DNA from: an uncultured Phycisphaerae bacterium
Lineage (GTDB): Bacteria; Planctomycetota; Phycisphaerae; UBA1845; PWPN01
Direction: 5' to 3'
Assembly (NCBI GenBank): GCA_938005315.1
Contig: CALLOB010000050.1
Location: 1-46,133 of the forward strand
Length of the DNA: 46,133 nt
The notes beneath the pieces were generated by a model, which was not told the DNA's origin, did no database searches, and saw only the letters and a list, made by a program, of their open reading frames with translations. A program made the position numbers and the translations under genes. Positions 34,390 to 43,360 of the stretch are shown one piece after another (within the stretch, counting starts at the first letter, position 1; the number at the start of each line of letters is the position of its first letter).

Positions 34390-35388
34390 ATGGGCGATCT
34401 TCGATACGACGCCGGCTGGCAGTACCACGGGGTCCGGGTCGTGCGGCTCGAGAACAGCCGGCTGCTCATCGACGTCATGCCCGACCTCGGCGGCCGGATC
34501 TTTCGTTGGACCGACAAACGCCGCGACCGCGACTGGCTCTGGCGGCATCCGCGGATCGCTCCCGCGATCCTTCCGGCAGGCAGCGATTACGACGCGAACT
34601 TCAGCGGCGGCTGGGACGAGCTGTTTCCCTGCTGCTGTGCCTGTTCCCACGCCGGAGAGGTCTACCCCGACCACGGCGAGTACTGGACACGGCCCTGCGC
34701 CTGGCAGGTGCATTCCAAGGACGGCGAGCTGACATTGCATCTCCAGGCCGAAGGCACCGTGACCCCGACCCGCATGGAGCGTTGGATCACCCTGGCCGCA
34801 GGCAGCCCGACGGTCCGCATCCGGTACCGGATCACGCACCTGGGGCGGTACCCTTTCGACTATCTGTGGGCCAGCCACCCGGCGCTGGCCATCCGGCCGG
34901 GGGATCGGCTCATCATCCCGGCCGGTGCCGGACGGGTGGCCTCGCCGGGCATGGGGCGTGTATCCTCCGACGCGGCCGACTTCACCTGGCCGATGGTGAC
35001 CGGCGCCGACGGAAGGCCGGTGGATCTTTCCCGGATTCCCGAGGAGGCCGGTGGGGCTCCCGGCTACGAGATGGTCTATCTGACCGAGCTGCACGCCGGG
35101 TGGTATGCCCTGCTGCGGCCGGAGGAACGCTGCGGATTCGGGCTGGCTTTCGACCCCGGGGTCTTCCGCTGCCTGTGGCTTTTCCAGAGCCTGGGCGGAT
35201 GGCGTGGCCTGCACGTGGCGGTCGTCGAGCCGGCCACCGGATATCCGATCGACCTGCCGGAGGCGGCCGCGAACGGGCGGTGCTCCCGCCTGCGGCCCGG
35301 GGAGGTGCTCGAGACCGCGGTCACCGCGGTGGTCTTCGACGGCCGCGACGCCGTCGGCGGGATCGCGCCGGACGGAACCGTGTCCTGA
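34390..35388 (+). CDS. Aldose 1-epimerase-like protein
   Basis: A 332-residue protein of the galactose mutarotase-like beta-sandwich fold. ATG 34390 is 9 bases after AGGAAA. Supporting segments: VVRLENSRLLIDVMPDLGGRI near the N-terminus (the strand leading to the ligand pocket), SGGWDELFPCC, DHGEYWTRPCAWQV, a central ITHLGRYPFDYLWASHPALAI with the histidine expected as a catalytic or substrate residue, and LHVAVVEPATGYP with the C-terminal acidic residue. True mutarotases keep His and Glu at such places, but I cannot confirm the substrate. It begins a run of four plus-strand genes, two of which are core hexose-phosphate enzymes, which fits sugar metabolism. The next gene starts 34 bases later. 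Confidence 0.75.
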   Translation: MGDLRYDAGWQYHGVRVVRLENSRLLIDVMPDLGGRIFRWTDKRRDRDWLWRHPRIAPAILPAGSDYDANFSGGWDELFPCCCACSHAGEVYPDHGEYWTRPCAWQVHSKDGELTLHLQAEGTVTPTRMERWITLAAGSPTVRIRYRITHLGRYPFDYLWASHPALAIRPGDRLIIPAGAGRVASPGMGRVSSDAADFTWPMVTGADGRPVDLSRIPEEAGGAPGYEMVYLTELHAGWYALLRPEERCGFGLAFDPGVFRCLWLFQSLGGWRGLHVAVVEPATGYPIDLPEAAANGRCSRLRPGEVLETAVTAVVFDGRDAVGGIAPDGTVS

Positions 35389-35422
35389 CGCCGGCGCGGG
35401 GTCCGACCTTCGGCTGGAGCCG

Positions 35423-37633
35423 ATGATGCAGGCCGAATCGCTTCTGGAGGGGCTGACCGAACCTCAGCAGGCCGCGGTACGGCACACGGACGGGCCGCTG
35501 CTGGTGCTGGCCGGCCCGGGGAGCGGCAAAACCCGGGTCATCACCCGCCGGGCGGCCTTCCTGGCCCGGACGGTGGCCCGCCCGGAGCAGATCCTGGCGA
35601 TCACCTTCACCAACAAGGTCGCCGCCGAGATGGCCGAGCGCATGGCCCGGCTGGGCGTCGGGCGCGGGCTGACGTGTTCCACCTTTCACGCCTTCTGCGC
35701 CCGCCTGCTGCGGACCTACGCGGATCGCGCCGGTCTGAATCCGAACTTCTCGATCTTCGACGAGGCCGACCAGGCGGCGGCCATGCGCTCAGCCGTGCAG
35801 CGCGCCGGCCTGTCGACGGAAAACTACAGCCCGGCCCGGATGCTGGAGGCCGTCGGCCGCTGCAAGAACGACATGATCCTGCCGGAGGAGTGCGCCCGCA
35901 CCGCGACCGACTTCGCCGGCCGGGCGGTCGCGGCGATCTACGAACAGTATCAGGCGGTGCTGGCCGCCCAGAACGCCCTGGATTTCGACGACCTGCTGGT
36001 CCGGGCGGCTCTGCTCCTGGGCGAGGATCCCCGGCTGCGCGACGCGCTGCAGGAGCGATTCCGGTACGTGCTGGTGGACGAATACCAGGACACCAACCAC
36101 GCCCAGTACCTGATCGCCCGCGGACTGTCGCTGGACCACCGCAACCTGTGCGTCACCGGCGACCCGGACCAGTCGATCTACGCCTGGCGGGGCGCGAACA
36201 TCGGCAACATTCTGCGCTTCGAGGAGGATTTCCCCGACGCCCGCGTGATCCGGCTGGAGCAGAACTACCGATCGACGCCGCAGATCCTGCGGGCCGCCGG
36301 ATCGGTCATCCGCCGCAACCGGGGCCGCAAGCCGCTGGAGCTGTGGACCTCCAACGCCGACGGTCCGCCCGTCCGGGTGGTCCAGTGCGAGTCGGGGGAG
36401 CAGGAGGCCGCCTTCGTGGCCTCGGAGATCCGGGCCCACGCCGAGGCCGGGGGAACCTTCGGACAGGTGGCGGTGTTCTACCGCACCAACTCTCTTTCGC
36501 GGCAGATCGAGACGGCGCTTCAGCAGGCCCGCATTTCCTACCAGGTGGCCCGCGGGGTGGCCTTTTTTCAGCGTCGCGAGATCAAGGACGTGCTGGCCTA
36601 CCTGAAGCTGATCGTCAACCCCGCCGACGCGGTGGCCCTGACGAGGATCATCAACGTGCCGGCCCGGGGGATCGGCGACGCCACCGTGGCGGCGCTGCTG
36701 AAACAGGCCGAGGCCGCCGGCCGGCCGGCCCTGGAGCTGGCCGCCTCGCCGGAGGAGATCCCCGGCATCAGGGCGGCGGCCGCCGCGCGGCTGCGGGCGT
36801 TCGCCGGCCTGATCGCCGAGGCGCGGGCGACGGCGCGGCAGGGATCGGTGCGCGACACCGTCGAACACGTCGTGCGGCACAGCGGGCTGATCGCCGGCTG
36901 GGGACGCGACGAGAGCGGCGAGGAACTGGAGAACGTCCAGGAGCTGATCCACGCGGCCGGGGCCTTCGACCGGCGCCGGGCCGGCGAGGCCGATCCGGGC
37001 GACCGCTCCGAGCCCCTGGTCGACTGGCTGCAGGAGATCAGTCTGGTCAGCGACGTGGATGCGGTCGATCCGCAGCGCGGCGCCGTCACTCTGATGACGT
37101 TGCACGCCGCCAAGGGGCTGGAGTTCGACCTGGTCTTCATCACCGGCGTCGAGCACGGGCTGCTGCCGCACGAGCGCAGCCTCCAGCAGCCCGGAGATCT
37201 GGAGGAGGAGCGCCGGCTGCTGTTCGTGGGCATGACCCGGGCCCGGCGGGCCCTGACGCTGACCTGGGCCCGCTGGCGCGAGCAGCGCGGGGCCCTGCGG
37301 CGGACCAGCCGGTCGGTATTCCTCAAGGAACTCCCCGGGGAGGAAGTGGCCTGGCTGAAAGTCGGCGAGGACGACCGGACGCGTTATGATACCCCCGCCG
37401 GGGAGGCCGAGGACCGGCCGTCTTTCCGCGCCTGGCCCGCCGGGGCCATGGTCCGACATCCCGAGCACGGCCTGGGCCGCCTGGAACGCGTCGAGCCCGC
37501 CGGCCGGCAGACGCGGGCGGTGGTGCGGTTCATGGACGGTCAGATGCGCTCCTTCGTGCTGGAGTTTTCCGAACTGCAGTCGGTCGATCCGGACGAGATC
37601 GGCGACCTGGACAACGCGAGATGGGAACCATGA
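35423..37633 (+). CDS. UvrD/PcrA-type DNA helicase
   Basis: A 736-residue superfamily 1A helicase, tandem ATGs at 35423 and 35426, GGAG upstream. Motifs in order: Q-motif LTEPQQAAVRH, I AGPGSGKT (about 30-37), Ia TFTNKVAAEMAERM, II VLVDEYQDTNHAQ, III TGDPDQSIYAWRGA, IV LEQNYRST, V LMTLHAAKGLEFDLVFI and VI RRLLFVGMTRARRALTLT. The C-terminus (FMDGQMRSFVLEFSELQSV) is the small Tudor-like domain by which PcrA/UvrD binds RNA polymerase. The protein unwinds DNA 3' to 5' in repair and transcription-coupled repair. It overlaps the following pgi gene (ATGA at 37630-37633), so it is co-translated with sugar enzymes, an unusual setting. Confidence 0.95.
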   Translation: MMQAESLLEGLTEPQQAAVRHTDGPLLVLAGPGSGKTRVITRRAAFLARTVARPEQILAITFTNKVAAEMAERMARLGVGRGLTCSTFHAFCARLLRTYADRAGLNPNFSIFDEADQAAAMRSAVQRAGLSTENYSPARMLEAVGRCKNDMILPEECARTATDFAGRAVAAIYEQYQAVLAAQNALDFDDLLVRAALLLGEDPRLRDALQERFRYVLVDEYQDTNHAQYLIARGLSLDHRNLCVTGDPDQSIYAWRGANIGNILRFEEDFPDARVIRLEQNYRSTPQILRAAGSVIRRNRGRKPLELWTSNADGPPVRVVQCESGEQEAAFVASEIRAHAEAGGTFGQVAVFYRTNSLSRQIETALQQARISYQVARGVAFFQRREIKDVLAYLKLIVNPADAVALTRIINVPARGIGDATVAALLKQAEAAGRPALELAASPEEIPGIRAAAAARLRAFAGLIAEARATARQGSVRDTVEHVVRHSGLIAGWGRDESGEELENVQELIHAAGAFDRRRAGEADPGDRSEPLVDWLQEISLVSDVDAVDPQRGAVTLMTLHAAKGLEFDLVFITGVEHGLLPHERSLQQPGDLEEERRLLFVGMTRARRALTLTWARWREQRGALRRTSRSVFLKELPGEEVAWLKVGEDDRTRYDTPAGEAEDRPSFRAWPAGAMVRHPEHGLGRLERVEPAGRQTRAVVRFMDGQMRSFVLEFSELQSVDPDEIGDLDNARWEP

Positions 37634-39009
37634 CCCACAAGACGACCCTGAAGCTGGACACGCGGCACATCCACGACGAACGGCTCGGCCCGCACCGATT
37701 GACCCCTCAGGACGTACAGGCCCTGGCGCCGCGGCTGCGCGAGATCCTCGGGGAGATCGCCGCCGAGCGATCCGCGGGGCGGCATCGCTTTCGCGACCTG
37801 CCGCTGGAGCGTCCTCAGCTCCAGGAGATCAAGGACCTGGCGGCCGAGTACCGCGAAACGACCGACAACCTGCTGGTGCTGGGCATCGGCGGCTCGGCGC
37901 TGGGCAACATCGCCCTCCAGAGCGCCCTGAACCCGGCGACCTGGAACCTGCTGCCTCCCGACCGGCGCAACGGCCCGCGTCTTTTCGTGCTGGACAACGT
38001 CGATCCGGTGTGGTTCGAGGCGGTGATGAGCTTCGTCGAGGGCTCCTGGGATCGCACCACGGTGAACGTGATCAGCAAATCGGGGGAGACCGCCGAAACC
38101 TCGGCGCAGTTTCTGATCGTGCGCGACCGGCTGATCCAGGCCCTGGGCGAGGCCGAGGGCGAGGACCGCATCATCGTGACCACCGACGCCCGCAGCGGCA
38201 CCATGCGCGCGATCGTGGACCGCCAGGAGTACCGCTCGCTCAACGTGCCCGACGGCGTCGGCGGACGCTTCAGCGTGCTCTCGGCCGTGGGGCTGTTCTC
38301 GGCGGCGATGTGCGGCATCGACGTGGACGCTCTGCTGGACGGGGCCGCGGCCATGGACGCCGCCGTCTCGCTGCCCGATCCGCAGGAGAACCCCGCCGCC
38401 CGGATCGCCGCGATTCACTACCTCTATCTGGAACGCGGCAAGCCGCTGCACGTGATGATGCCCTACAGCCAGCAGCTGCGCGACATGGCCGACTGGTACC
38501 GCCAGCTCTGGGCCGAGAGCCTCGGCAAGATCCGCCCGGCCGACGGCGCCAACGTCGGCCCGACGCCCATCAAGGCCCTGGGAGCCACCGACCAGCACTC
38601 CCAGGTCCAGCTCTATCGCGAAGGCCCCAACGACAAGGTCTTCACCTTCCTGGAAGTCGAGGAGTTCGACTGCGACACCATCATCCCCCGGGCCTTCAGC
38701 GACATCGAGGCCATGGATTACCTCGGACGCAGCGAGGACGGCACCCTCGGCGGCCTGCTGAACATCGAGAAGAAAGCCACCGAGCTGGCCATGCTCGCCA
38801 GCGGGCGGCCCTCGCTGACCGTCCGCTTCCCGCAGGTCACGGCCCACAGCGTCGGCGAGTTCATCTACCTGTATGAGTCCGTGATCCCGATCATGGGCAA
38901 GCTCATGGGTGTCGATCCGTACGACCAGCCGGCGGTCGAGCTGGGCAAGAAGCTCACCTTCCACTTCATGGGCCGCCGCGGATACGAGAAGTCGCCGATG
39001 GAGGAATGA
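37630..39009 (+). CDS. pgi: Glucose-6-phosphate isomerase
   Basis: A 459-residue enzyme interconverting glucose 6-phosphate and fructose 6-phosphate. I start at ATG 37630, which overlaps the helicase stop; ATG 37621 is an alternative three codons earlier. Landmarks: LVLGIGGSALGNIA (substrate phosphate site), NVISKSGETAETSAQF, GGRFSVLSAVGLFSAAMCGI, and ALGATDQHSQVQLYREGP with the catalytic His, then ESVIPIMGKLMGVDPYDQPAVE. Length and motif spacing match the short bacterial type. The manC gene begins 4 bases after the stop. Confidence 0.96.
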   Translation: MTHKTTLKLDTRHIHDERLGPHRLTPQDVQALAPRLREILGEIAAERSAGRHRFRDLPLERPQLQEIKDLAAEYRETTDNLLVLGIGGSALGNIALQSALNPATWNLLPPDRRNGPRLFVLDNVDPVWFEAVMSFVEGSWDRTTVNVISKSGETAETSAQFLIVRDRLIQALGEAEGEDRIIVTTDARSGTMRAIVDRQEYRSLNVPDGVGGRFSVLSAVGLFSAAMCGIDVDALLDGAAAMDAAVSLPDPQENPAARIAAIHYLYLERGKPLHVMMPYSQQLRDMADWYRQLWAESLGKIRPADGANVGPTPIKALGATDQHSQVQLYREGPNDKVFTFLEVEEFDCDTIIPRAFSDIEAMDYLGRSEDGTLGGLLNIEKKATELAMLASGRPSLTVRFPQVTAHSVGEFIYLYESVIPIMGKLMGVDPYDQPAVELGKKLTFHFMGRRGYEKSPMEE

Positions 39010-39013
39010 AGCC

Positions 39014-40084
39014 GTGCGGCACGCCGTGATCATGGCCGGCGGATCGGGAACGCGGCTGTGGCCCCTGTCGCGCCGGGATCACCCCAAACAGCTGCTCCGC
39101 CTGTTCGAGGGACGGTCGCTGCTGCGCCGCTCCTTCGAGCGGCTGACCGGTCTGCTGGAGCCCGCGCAGATCCGGGTGATCACCGGGCGCGAGCACCTGG
39201 AGGCCGTCGCCGCCGAACTGCCCGAACTGCCGCGCCGCAACCTCATTGGCGAGCCCTGCGGCCGGGACACCGCCAACGCCGTCGGCCTGGCGGCCTGCCT
39301 GCTGGCCCGCGAAGACCCCGACGGCACCATGGGCGTCTTCACCGCCGACCACATCATCACGCCGGAGGATGTTTTCCGGGACGCCGTCGCCCGCGGTTTC
39401 CAGACCGCCGAGCGGTTTGCCGGCGCACTGGTCACCTTCGGCATCCGGCCGACCTCCGCCCACACCGGCTACGGCTACATCCATCGCGGACGGGAGCTGG
39501 AGCCCGGCGTCTTCGAGGTCCTGGCCTTCAGAGAGAAGCCCGACGCCGCCACCGCGGAAGCCTGGCTGGCCGGCGGCGAACACGACTGGAACAGCGGCAT
39601 GTTCGCCTGGCGGATCCCGACGATCCTGGAGGAGTTTCAGCGCCACGAGCCCGAGGCTCTCCGGACGCTCCGCGAAGTGGCCGCGGGGTTCGACGATCCC
39701 GCCCGGACCGGGGAGCCTGACCGCCTTTTCGCGGGCCTGCGGCGCATTTCGGTGGATTACGCCATACTGGAAAAGGCCCGACAGGTCCTGTGCGTCCGGA
39801 TGCCCTGCCGCTGGGTCGATGTCGGCTCCTGGACCTCGCTGGCCGACGTGCTGGGCGCCGATGCCGACGGCAACGTGCGGGCGGCCCCGCAGGTGGTCGC
39901 GCTGGACGCCGCGGGCAACGTCTTTGTCGGCGAATCGGATCACCTCCTGGCGGCCATCGGCGTGCAGGACCTGATCGTCGTGCATTCCCCCGATGCCACG
40001 CTCGTCTGCCGCCGGCAGGACGCCCAGCGGATCAAGGAACTCGTCGAGCATCTCCGCTCGCAGGGCGAGCACCACCTCCTCTGA
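39014..40084 (+). CDS. manC: Mannose-1-phosphate guanylyltransferase
   Basis: A 356-residue nucleotidyltransferase with GTG start at 39014 behind GAGGAA. The signature AVIMAGGSGTRLWPLSRRDH lies at about 4-23. Other conserved segments are EPCGRDTANAVGLA, GVFTADHIITP, TGYGYIHRG, FREKPDAATAEAWL and WNSGMFAWR. It makes GDP-mannose from mannose 1-phosphate and GTP for cell-surface glycans. It ends near 356 residues, so it lacks the cupin isomerase domain of the longer bifunctional enzymes. Phosphomannose isomerase activity must come from elsewhere; bacterial Pgi-type enzymes could in principle contribute. It closes the four-gene run. A minus-strand gene remnant converges on it. Confidence 0.95.
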   Translation: MRHAVIMAGGSGTRLWPLSRRDHPKQLLRLFEGRSLLRRSFERLTGLLEPAQIRVITGREHLEAVAAELPELPRRNLIGEPCGRDTANAVGLAACLLAREDPDGTMGVFTADHIITPEDVFRDAVARGFQTAERFAGALVTFGIRPTSAHTGYGYIHRGRELEPGVFEVLAFREKPDAATAEAWLAGGEHDWNSGMFAWRIPTILEEFQRHEPEALRTLREVAAGFDDPARTGEPDRLFAGLRRISVDYAILEKARQVLCVRMPCRWVDVGSWTSLADVLGADADGNVRAAPQVVALDAAGNVFVGESDHLLAAIGVQDLIVVHSPDATLVCRRQDAQRIKELVEHLRSQGEHHLL

Positions 40085-40110
40085 ACAGCCCGTCGCCGGG
40101 TGACGCACGG

Positions 40111-40527
40111 TCACTCGGGCGGCCCGCATGACGGCGAAGGCTCGATGTTCGATCCCCGCATGCAGGCCAGCATCATCCGCAGATCGCGATCGTCCACGTC
40201 GTCGTCCGCGTCCAGCCGGGCCACGGCACATGCCGGATCGGCCTGCGGGACATACGCGCCTCTGAAACATCGCTGCAGGCGGGCGAAATCGGCCTGGTCC
40301 ACGTCGCCGTCGGCGTCCAGGTCGGCCCGCTGCCGCGCCCGGAACACGATCAGCCCCCCGTCTTCGTCGGCCACGAACAGGTGCTGGCCGGACCAAGCCA
40401 CGCCGTACGCCCGGCCGGCGGTGTCCAGCGCGCCGACCAGGTGCGGCGGCGTCGGCGCATCCACGTTGATCACCGCCAGCCCGCCTTCACCGCAGGCCAC
40501 GCAGGCGCGGCTGCCGTGGACGGTCAA
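40111..40527 (-). pseudogene. Remnant of an LVIVD propeller protein with dockerin-type EF hands
   Basis: The frame ends at TGA 40111 and reads back about 139 codons to a TTG at 40527. Its start resembles one blade and a half of an LVIVD beta-propeller (GGLAVINVDAPTPPHLVGAL, then AYGVAWSGQHLFVADEDGG). Two calcium loops of the planctomycete dockerin kind follow: DLDADGDVDQADF and RLDADDDVDDRDL. Full-length relatives are secreted and have many more blades and a signal peptide. Upstream of 40527 there is none of this, only the fusA terminator and fusA. This looks like a 3' remnant left after loss of the front of the gene. A short functional protein is less likely. Confidence 0.7.
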
Positions 40528-40569
40528 GTCCGGCGCGATCCGGGACGCTGGAAGTCCTGTGGGGCGTCG

Positions 40570-40608
40570 AAGAAAACAGGAGCCCGCCGGGGGTCGCCCG
40601 ACGGGCTC
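40570..40608 (-). terminator. Terminator of fusA
   Basis: On the minus strand GAGCCCG (40608-40602) pairs with CGGGCTC (40586-40580), followed by CTGTTTTCTT. It lies about 120 bases after the fusA stop. Confidence 0.6.
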
Positions 40609-40726
40609 ATCAAGACGCTTGCCGTCTGTTCGATCGGAAGCGGTCTGTGTCAATCTCAGGCGGTTGCGGGTCAAGCCGGGGCGAGAGCCGTCTCCTCGCC
40701 ACGGCTTGCTTGCTGCTCCTGCCCTC

Positions 40727-42820
40727 TCACCTGGGCTGGGCGTCGGCCCGGCGGCGTGCCTGCACGATCTCGTCCTGCACTTCCCGGGGGGTCGGTCGGT
40801 AGCAGCAGAACTCCATGGTGAAGGTGCCCTTGCCCTGGGTGGCCGATCGCAGATCCGTGGCATAGCCGAACATCCGGGCCAGCGGGACTTCCGCGGTGAT
40901 CACCGTCAGCGGCGGCCGCGATTCGCTGCCGGTGATGATCCCGCGCCTGCCGGACAGATCCCCGACGATGGGCCCCTGGAACTCCGCCGGGGCCTCCACC
41001 TCGACGCGCATGTACGGCTCCAGCAGCACCGGGCGGCTGCGGCGGAATGCATCGAGAAAGGCGTCCCGGGCGCAGATCTGGAAGGCCAGGTCCGAGGAAT
41101 CCACCGCGTGGTAGCTGCCGTCCTCGAGCACCACCCGGCTGCGCACGATCCGATAGCCGGCCACCGGTCCCTTGCCCAGGGCACTCTGGAAACCCTTGTC
41201 GCAGGAGGGGATGAACTCGGTCGGAATCCGGCCGCCGGTGACCTCGTTCTCGAACAGGTAGTCCTGCTCGGCGGCCTCCGGCAGGGGCTCCAGCCGCCCG
41301 ACGACGTGCGCGTACTGCCCCGACCCGCCGGTCTGCTTGCGGTGGCGGTGGTTGAAGGTCACGGCCTCGGTGGGGGCCTCGCGGTAGCTGACCTGCGGCG
41401 CGCCGACCTCGATCTCCAGGCGATACTCCCGCCGCAGCCGCTCGACGTAGACGTCCAGATGAAGTTCGCCCATGCCGGCCATGAGGGTGTCGCCGGTTTC
41501 CTCGTCGGTGCGGACGTGGAAGGTGGGATCCTCCTTCGAAAACCGGCTGAGGGCCTTGGCCAGCTTGTCGCGGTCGGTGCTGCGCGCCGGACGGATCGAC
41601 AGGGCGATCACCGGTTCGGCCACATGCATGGCCTCCAGGGCGTAGTTGCAGCCGGTATCGCAGAGCGTGTCGCCCGAGCTGCATTCCACACCGACCAGGG
41701 CGACGATGTCCCCGGCGGCCGCCGAGGCGATGTCCTCCCGCTCGTTGGCGTGCATCCGCAGGATCCGCGAGATCCGCTGCTTGCGGCCGCTGCGCGTGTT
41801 CAGGTACGTCTGGCCCTTGGTCAGCGTGCCCTGGTAGACCCGCGTATAGGTCAGCTGCCCGAAGCTCTCGTCCACGATCTTGAAGGCCATGGCCACCGCC
41901 GGAGCCTCGGGGTCGGCCGACAGGGCGATCTCCGCGCCCTCGTTCTGGTTGTCGGTGGCGTAGGCCACGCGGTCCAGCGGGCTGGGCAGGTAGCGGACGA
42001 TCGCGTCCATCAGCGGCTGAACGCCCTTGTTGCGGAACGCCGAACCCATCAGCACCGGCGTGATCTCCCGGGCGATGGTCCGCTCGCGGATCACCCGGTG
42101 CAGCAGCTCCTCCTCGATCGGCCGCTCCTCGACCAGCCGCTCCATGAGCTCATCGCTGTAGAGCGAAAGCGTGTCCAGCATCGCATGCCGGGCCCGTTCG
42201 GCCTGCTCGCGCATCGCTGGTGGAACCGGCTCGACGCGAACCGTCTCCCCGTGCCGGCCTTCGAAGTACAGGGCCTTCATGGCCACCAGATCGACGACCC
42301 CGGCGTGGTGAGCCTCCAGCCCGATCGGCAGCTGCAGCGGCACGGGCACGTGCCCGAGCTTGCTCTCGATCGCCCGCACCACCGCGGCCGGATCCGCTCC
42401 GCTGCGATCGCACTTGTTGATGAACGCGACGCGCGGAACGCCGTAGCGCTTCATCTGGCGGTCCACGGTCAGCGACTGCGACTGCACCCCGCCGACCGCG
42501 CAGAGCACCAGCACCGCCCCGTCCAGCACCCGCAGCGAACGTTCCACCTCGATGGTGAAGTCCACGTGCCCGGGGGTGTCGATGATGTTGATCGTCCGGC
42601 CGGCCCACTCGACGGTGGTGGCCGCCGAGGTGATGGTGATGCCCCGCTCCTTCTCCAGCTCCATGTGGTCCATGGTGGCCCCGCAGCCGCCGTCCTTGAC
42701 GTCGCCCATGCGGTGGATCCGCCCGGAGTAAAACAGGATGCGCTCCGTCAGCGTCGTCTTGCCCGAGTCGATGTGCGCCGAGATGCCGATGTTCCGCAGA
42801 TGATTCAGTTCCCAACCCAT
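40727..42820 (-). CDS. fusA: Elongation factor G, mitochondrial/spdEFG1-like type
   Basis: A 697-residue translational GTPase. It starts at ATG 42820 with GAGAAACC upstream. G motifs: G1 AHIDSGKTT (about 15-23), G2 [12 protein letters not shown]3 [20 protein letters not shown] and G4 NKCD. The rest is a complete five-domain EF-G, with [20 protein letters not shown] in domain II and [15 protein letters not shown] in domain IV. The Ser in AHIDSGK, the [19 protein letters not shown] insert and [14 protein letters not shown] match mitochondrial EFG1 and the spdEFG1 group found in spirochaetes, planctomycetes and deltaproteobacteria. In those bacteria spdEFG1 does translocation while a second EF-G does recycling. 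The leader is over 300 bases and holds a small ORF (see 43052). No ribosomal protein genes adjoin it. Confidence 0.95.
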   Translation of the reverse strand: MGWELNHLRNIGISAHIDSGKTTLTERILFYSGRIHRMGDVKDGGCGATMDHMELEKERGITITSAATTVEWAGRTINIIDTPGHVDFTIEVERSLRVLDGAVLVLCAVGGVQSQSLTVDRQMKRYGVPRVAFINKCDRSGADPAAVVRAIESKLGHVPVPLQLPIGLEAHHAGVVDLVAMKALYFEGRHGETVRVEPVPPAMREQAERARHAMLDTLSLYSDELMERLVEERPIEEELLHRVIRERTIAREITPVLMGSAFRNKGVQPLMDAIVRYLPSPLDRVAYATDNQNEGAEIALSADPEAPAVAMAFKIVDESFGQLTYTRVYQGTLTKGQTYLNTRSGRKQRISRILRMHANEREDIASAAAGDIVALVGVECSSGDTLCDTGCNYALEAMHVAEPVIALSIRPARSTDRDKLAKALSRFSKEDPTFHVRTDEETGDTLMAGMGELHLDVYVERLRREYRLEIEVGAPQVSYREAPTEAVTFNHRHRKQTGGSGQYAHVVGRLEPLPEAAEQDYLFENEVTGGRIPTEFIPSCDKGFQSALGKGPVAGYRIVRSRVVLEDGSYHAVDSSDLAFQICARDAFLDAFRRSRPVLLEPYMRVEVEAPAEFQGPIVGDLSGRRGIITGSESRPPLTVITAEVPLARMFGYATDLRSATQGKGTFTMEFCCYRPTPREVQDEIVQARRRADAQPR

Positions 42821-43023
42821 ACCGGTTTCTCGTTTTTCCCGTCGGCAGGTTTTCCCCTCGGCAGGACGTCGAGCGCCGTGCGTTCCGTCGTCCGCCGCCT
42901 CTCCAACAGGGCTCCGCCCCCCGGCGATGCCCATGCCCCGTGCCCCTCGCCTGAAACTTAACCCCCCACCGTTGCCCGCGGCGGAAGATCCGTTGAGTTT
43001 TCTGTTAATCGGGAGTCCCTTGC

Positions 43024-43045
43024 CGGCGGCCCGGGACGGCCGCCG
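43024..43045 (-). promoter_or_regulatory. Hairpin just after the leader ORF
   Basis: On the minus strand CGGCGGCC (43045-43038) pairs perfectly with GGCCGCCG (43031-43024) around GTCCCG. It begins 6 bases after the leader ORF stop, within the footprint of a ribosome stalled at the end of the ORF. There is no T-run. Confidence 0.5.
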
Positions 43046-43051
43046 TATGAC

Positions 43052-43105
43052 CTAGCGGACGACCGGGGCGACCGGAGGCGGTTCCTTCTTCACGTCCAGC
43101 CTCAT
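43052..43105 (-). CDS. 17-residue leader ORF with polyproline, upstream of fusA
   Basis: ATG 43105 follows GAGGG at 7 bases and the frame ends at TAG 43052. The peptide is MRLDVKKEPPPVAPVVR. Three consecutive prolines are the classic sequence at which ribosomes stall unless EF-P helps. The ORF lies about 65 bases after a predicted transcript start (promoter 43206-43177) and is followed at once by a strong hairpin. The next gene on the strand is fusA, about 230 bases on. This layout is that of translation-responsive leader peptides. It is short enough to be chance; support is positional only. Confidence 0.4.
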   Translation of the reverse strand: MRLDVKKEPPPVAPVVR

Positions 43106-43176
43106 CGCGGCACCCTCGCGTTGCCCGGCCCGGCCGTTTGGGGGGAGCGGGTCGAGGCAAATACTAAAGATCTATG

Positions 43177-43206
43177 ATACTACCACGGCATCCGGGGGTT
43201 ATGCAA
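43177..43206 (-). promoter_or_regulatory. Promoter upstream of the leader ORF and fusA
   Basis: On the minus strand TTGCAT (43206-43201), an 18-base spacer and TAGTAT (43182-43177), within an AT-rich island (43160-43235) that stands out from the GC-rich surroundings. I see no other good promoter between here and fusA. Confidence 0.55.
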
Positions 43207-43235
43207 GACAAACATTGCAGAATTATCGCAGAATG

Positions 43236-43256
43236 CCGGCAGAAGCCTCTTGCCGG
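43236..43256 (-). terminator. Hairpin after pyrF
   Basis: On the minus strand CCGGCA (43256-43251) pairs with TGCCGG (43241-43236) about 100 bases after the pyrF stop. No proper T-run follows, so termination is uncertain. It separates pyrF from the fusA leader promoter. Confidence 0.35.
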
Positions 43257-43360
43257 AACCGAGGCGGCCCGGCCCGATAACACGTGGTACGCGGGGTGAA
43301 TCCAGACCGCGCCCGATCCGGCCGCGCCGGACGGCCGGGGCGGTCTGGCCGCTCCCGCCT

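Noticed and set aside
40528-40863. An upstream extension of the dockerin/LVIVD frame to an ATG at 40863
   Set aside because: This part is the antisense or out-of-frame reading of the fusA 3' end and terminator and has no signal peptide or propeller sequence.
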